From contig CAXYDR010000003.1 in assembly GCA_964276095.1 (NCBI GenBank), positions 868,001 through 932,000 of the forward strand: 64,000 bases of DNA, given 5' to 3'. The notes under the pieces are model-generated. The model was not told the DNA's origin. It made no database searches and worked only from the letters and a program-made list of their open reading frames with translations. Origin of the DNA: GCA-2733415 sp964276095 (GTDB lineage Bacteria > Bacteroidota > Bacteroidia > Flavobacteriales > Flavobacteriaceae). The position numbers were made by a program, and so were the translations under genes. Below, piece by piece: positions 63,471-64,000 of this stretch. Each line of letters begins with the position of its first letter. The first letter of the stretch is position 1.

Positions 63471-63911
63471 ATGACAACAGATGAGGCTATCAAATTTTTC
63501 AACACGTTAAGAACTCAGACTACTAAAAAATCTGAATTAAAAATATATGATGATTTCATACAGACTTTAACTAAGTTAGACAAAAAAAATCTATCAACTG
63601 AAAACATAATTTCTATTGAATCAGAACTTGATAATCTTAATCTAAAATCAAATAATGAGAATAAGAAAAAGTATTTTAGTAAGGCTCTTAGTTCATTTAA
63701 AGAATATTTAAAAAAGGAGTTTTCCTTAATTTCAAAAGGATATTATACTGCTATAGGAATGAGTTTAGGTATGTGTTTTGGTATTTCGCTTGGAATACCA
63801 ATTTTAAAAGGAATAGGGACTCCTATTGGATTAGTATCTGGAATGCTGATAGGATTAGTAATTGGCGTAATTATGGACACTCGAGCCGAAAAAGAAGGTA
63901 GAGTGTTGTAA
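63471..63911 (+). CDS. Hypothetical protein with C-terminal glycine-zipper membrane segment
   Basis: 146 residues from MTTDEAIKFF; a longer frame begins inside the SDR gene and has unlike composition. A helical N-terminal half (about 1-90) precedes two closely spaced hydrophobic segments rich in Gly (GMSLGMCFGISLGIP and GLVSGMLIGLVIGVIMD), a pattern seen in glycine-zipper membrane proteins. No family recognised. Confidence 0.6.
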   Translation: MTTDEAIKFFNTLRTQTTKKSELKIYDDFIQTLTKLDKKNLSTENIISIESELDNLNLKSNNENKKKYFSKALSSFKEYLKKEFSLISKGYYTAIGMSLGMCFGISLGIPILKGIGTPIGLVSGMLIGLVIGVIMDTRAEKEGRVL

Positions 63912-64000
63912 GTAATATTTTAAAATCCTTTTTAGAGAATACACTATTTTCATTATTATTTAAAATATTTTATATTTTCCTGTAATAAATATTGATTTGA

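Noticed and set aside
1..64000. tRNA/rRNA genes, CRISPR arrays, insertion sequences, prophage or integrase genes
   Set aside because: Scanned by eye on both strands for T-loop sequences, direct repeats with spacers and transposase motifs; none was seen. A short degenerate element could be missed.

Overview
The window is an AT-rich (by eye roughly one-third G+C) chromosomal segment of a gliding-type marine member of the Flavobacteriaceae (Bacteroidetes), in the neighbourhood of Tenacibaculum/Polaribacter/Leeuwenhoekiella. The evidence is PorT, GldD and GldE homologues, a secreted protein with a type IX secretion C-terminal domain, DUF4270 and DUF2975 proteins, TAnnTTTG-type -7 promoter elements, no obvious Shine-Dalgarno sequences, and an atpDC pair separated from the other ATP synthase genes. 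No tRNA, rRNA, CRISPR array, insertion sequence or prophage was seen. Genus-level placement is inference.

Layout. 1-7 kb: a cut-off PAP2-like membrane protein, PorT, a catalytic plus non-catalytic M16 peptidase pair, an EamA transporter, a Cys-rich HMA lipoprotein and a DUF4199 protein. 7.2-8.7 kb: the only clearly accessory-looking stretch, with an orphan 311-aa protein, a structured non-coding region and an orphan terminator. 8.7-11.8 kb: a class I ribonucleotide reductase in which the ATP-cone sits on the radical subunit NrdB instead of NrdA. 12-14.2 kb: DUF3109, then MarC, a small membrane protein and a short flavoprotein. 14.4-23 kb: a long leftward block (S41 peptidase, dCMP deaminase, HupE-like, zinc peptidase) and the operon mutY-ssb-gldE-hyp-pheS-gldD, where gldD appears to start at ATT. 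23-25 kb: HU, a 29-residue very basic protein resembling bS22/mS38, and RNase E/G. 25-29 kb: a 1087-aa T9SS cargo protein and recX.

29.3-35.7 kb is a leftward biotin operon (bioF, DUF2007, bioD, bioA, a ketoacyl-ACP synthase, bioB, an outer-membrane barrel). 35.7-37.3 kb is a DUF2975-DUF2975-XRE regulator operon with repeated operator-like sequences over a recognisable promoter, the clearest regulatory circuit in the window. 37.4-40 kb: OmpH/Skp-like chaperone and atpDC. 40-46.8 kb: glmS, DUF4270 and a half-length glycogen-synthase-like protein, divergent from panC, panD and a flippase-like membrane protein. 46.9-52.1 kb: a pseudo-esterase, radA, then a sulfur module (TauE exporter, ETHE1-type dioxygenase with rhodanese domains, free-standing rhodanese). 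52-64 kb: fatty acid hydroxylase, aldo/keto reductase, OmpA lipoprotein, exonuclease III, two small secreted unknowns, a 1137-aa outer-membrane protein, glyS, an SDR and a glycine-zipper protein.

Most of the window is ordinary core genome. The items best worth following are the ATP-cone on NrdB with a repeat cluster upstream, the ATT start of gldD, the DUF2975/XRE circuit, the basic micro-protein after HU, the orphan locus at 7.2-8.7 kb, and several enzyme-like proteins that lack key residues or domains.
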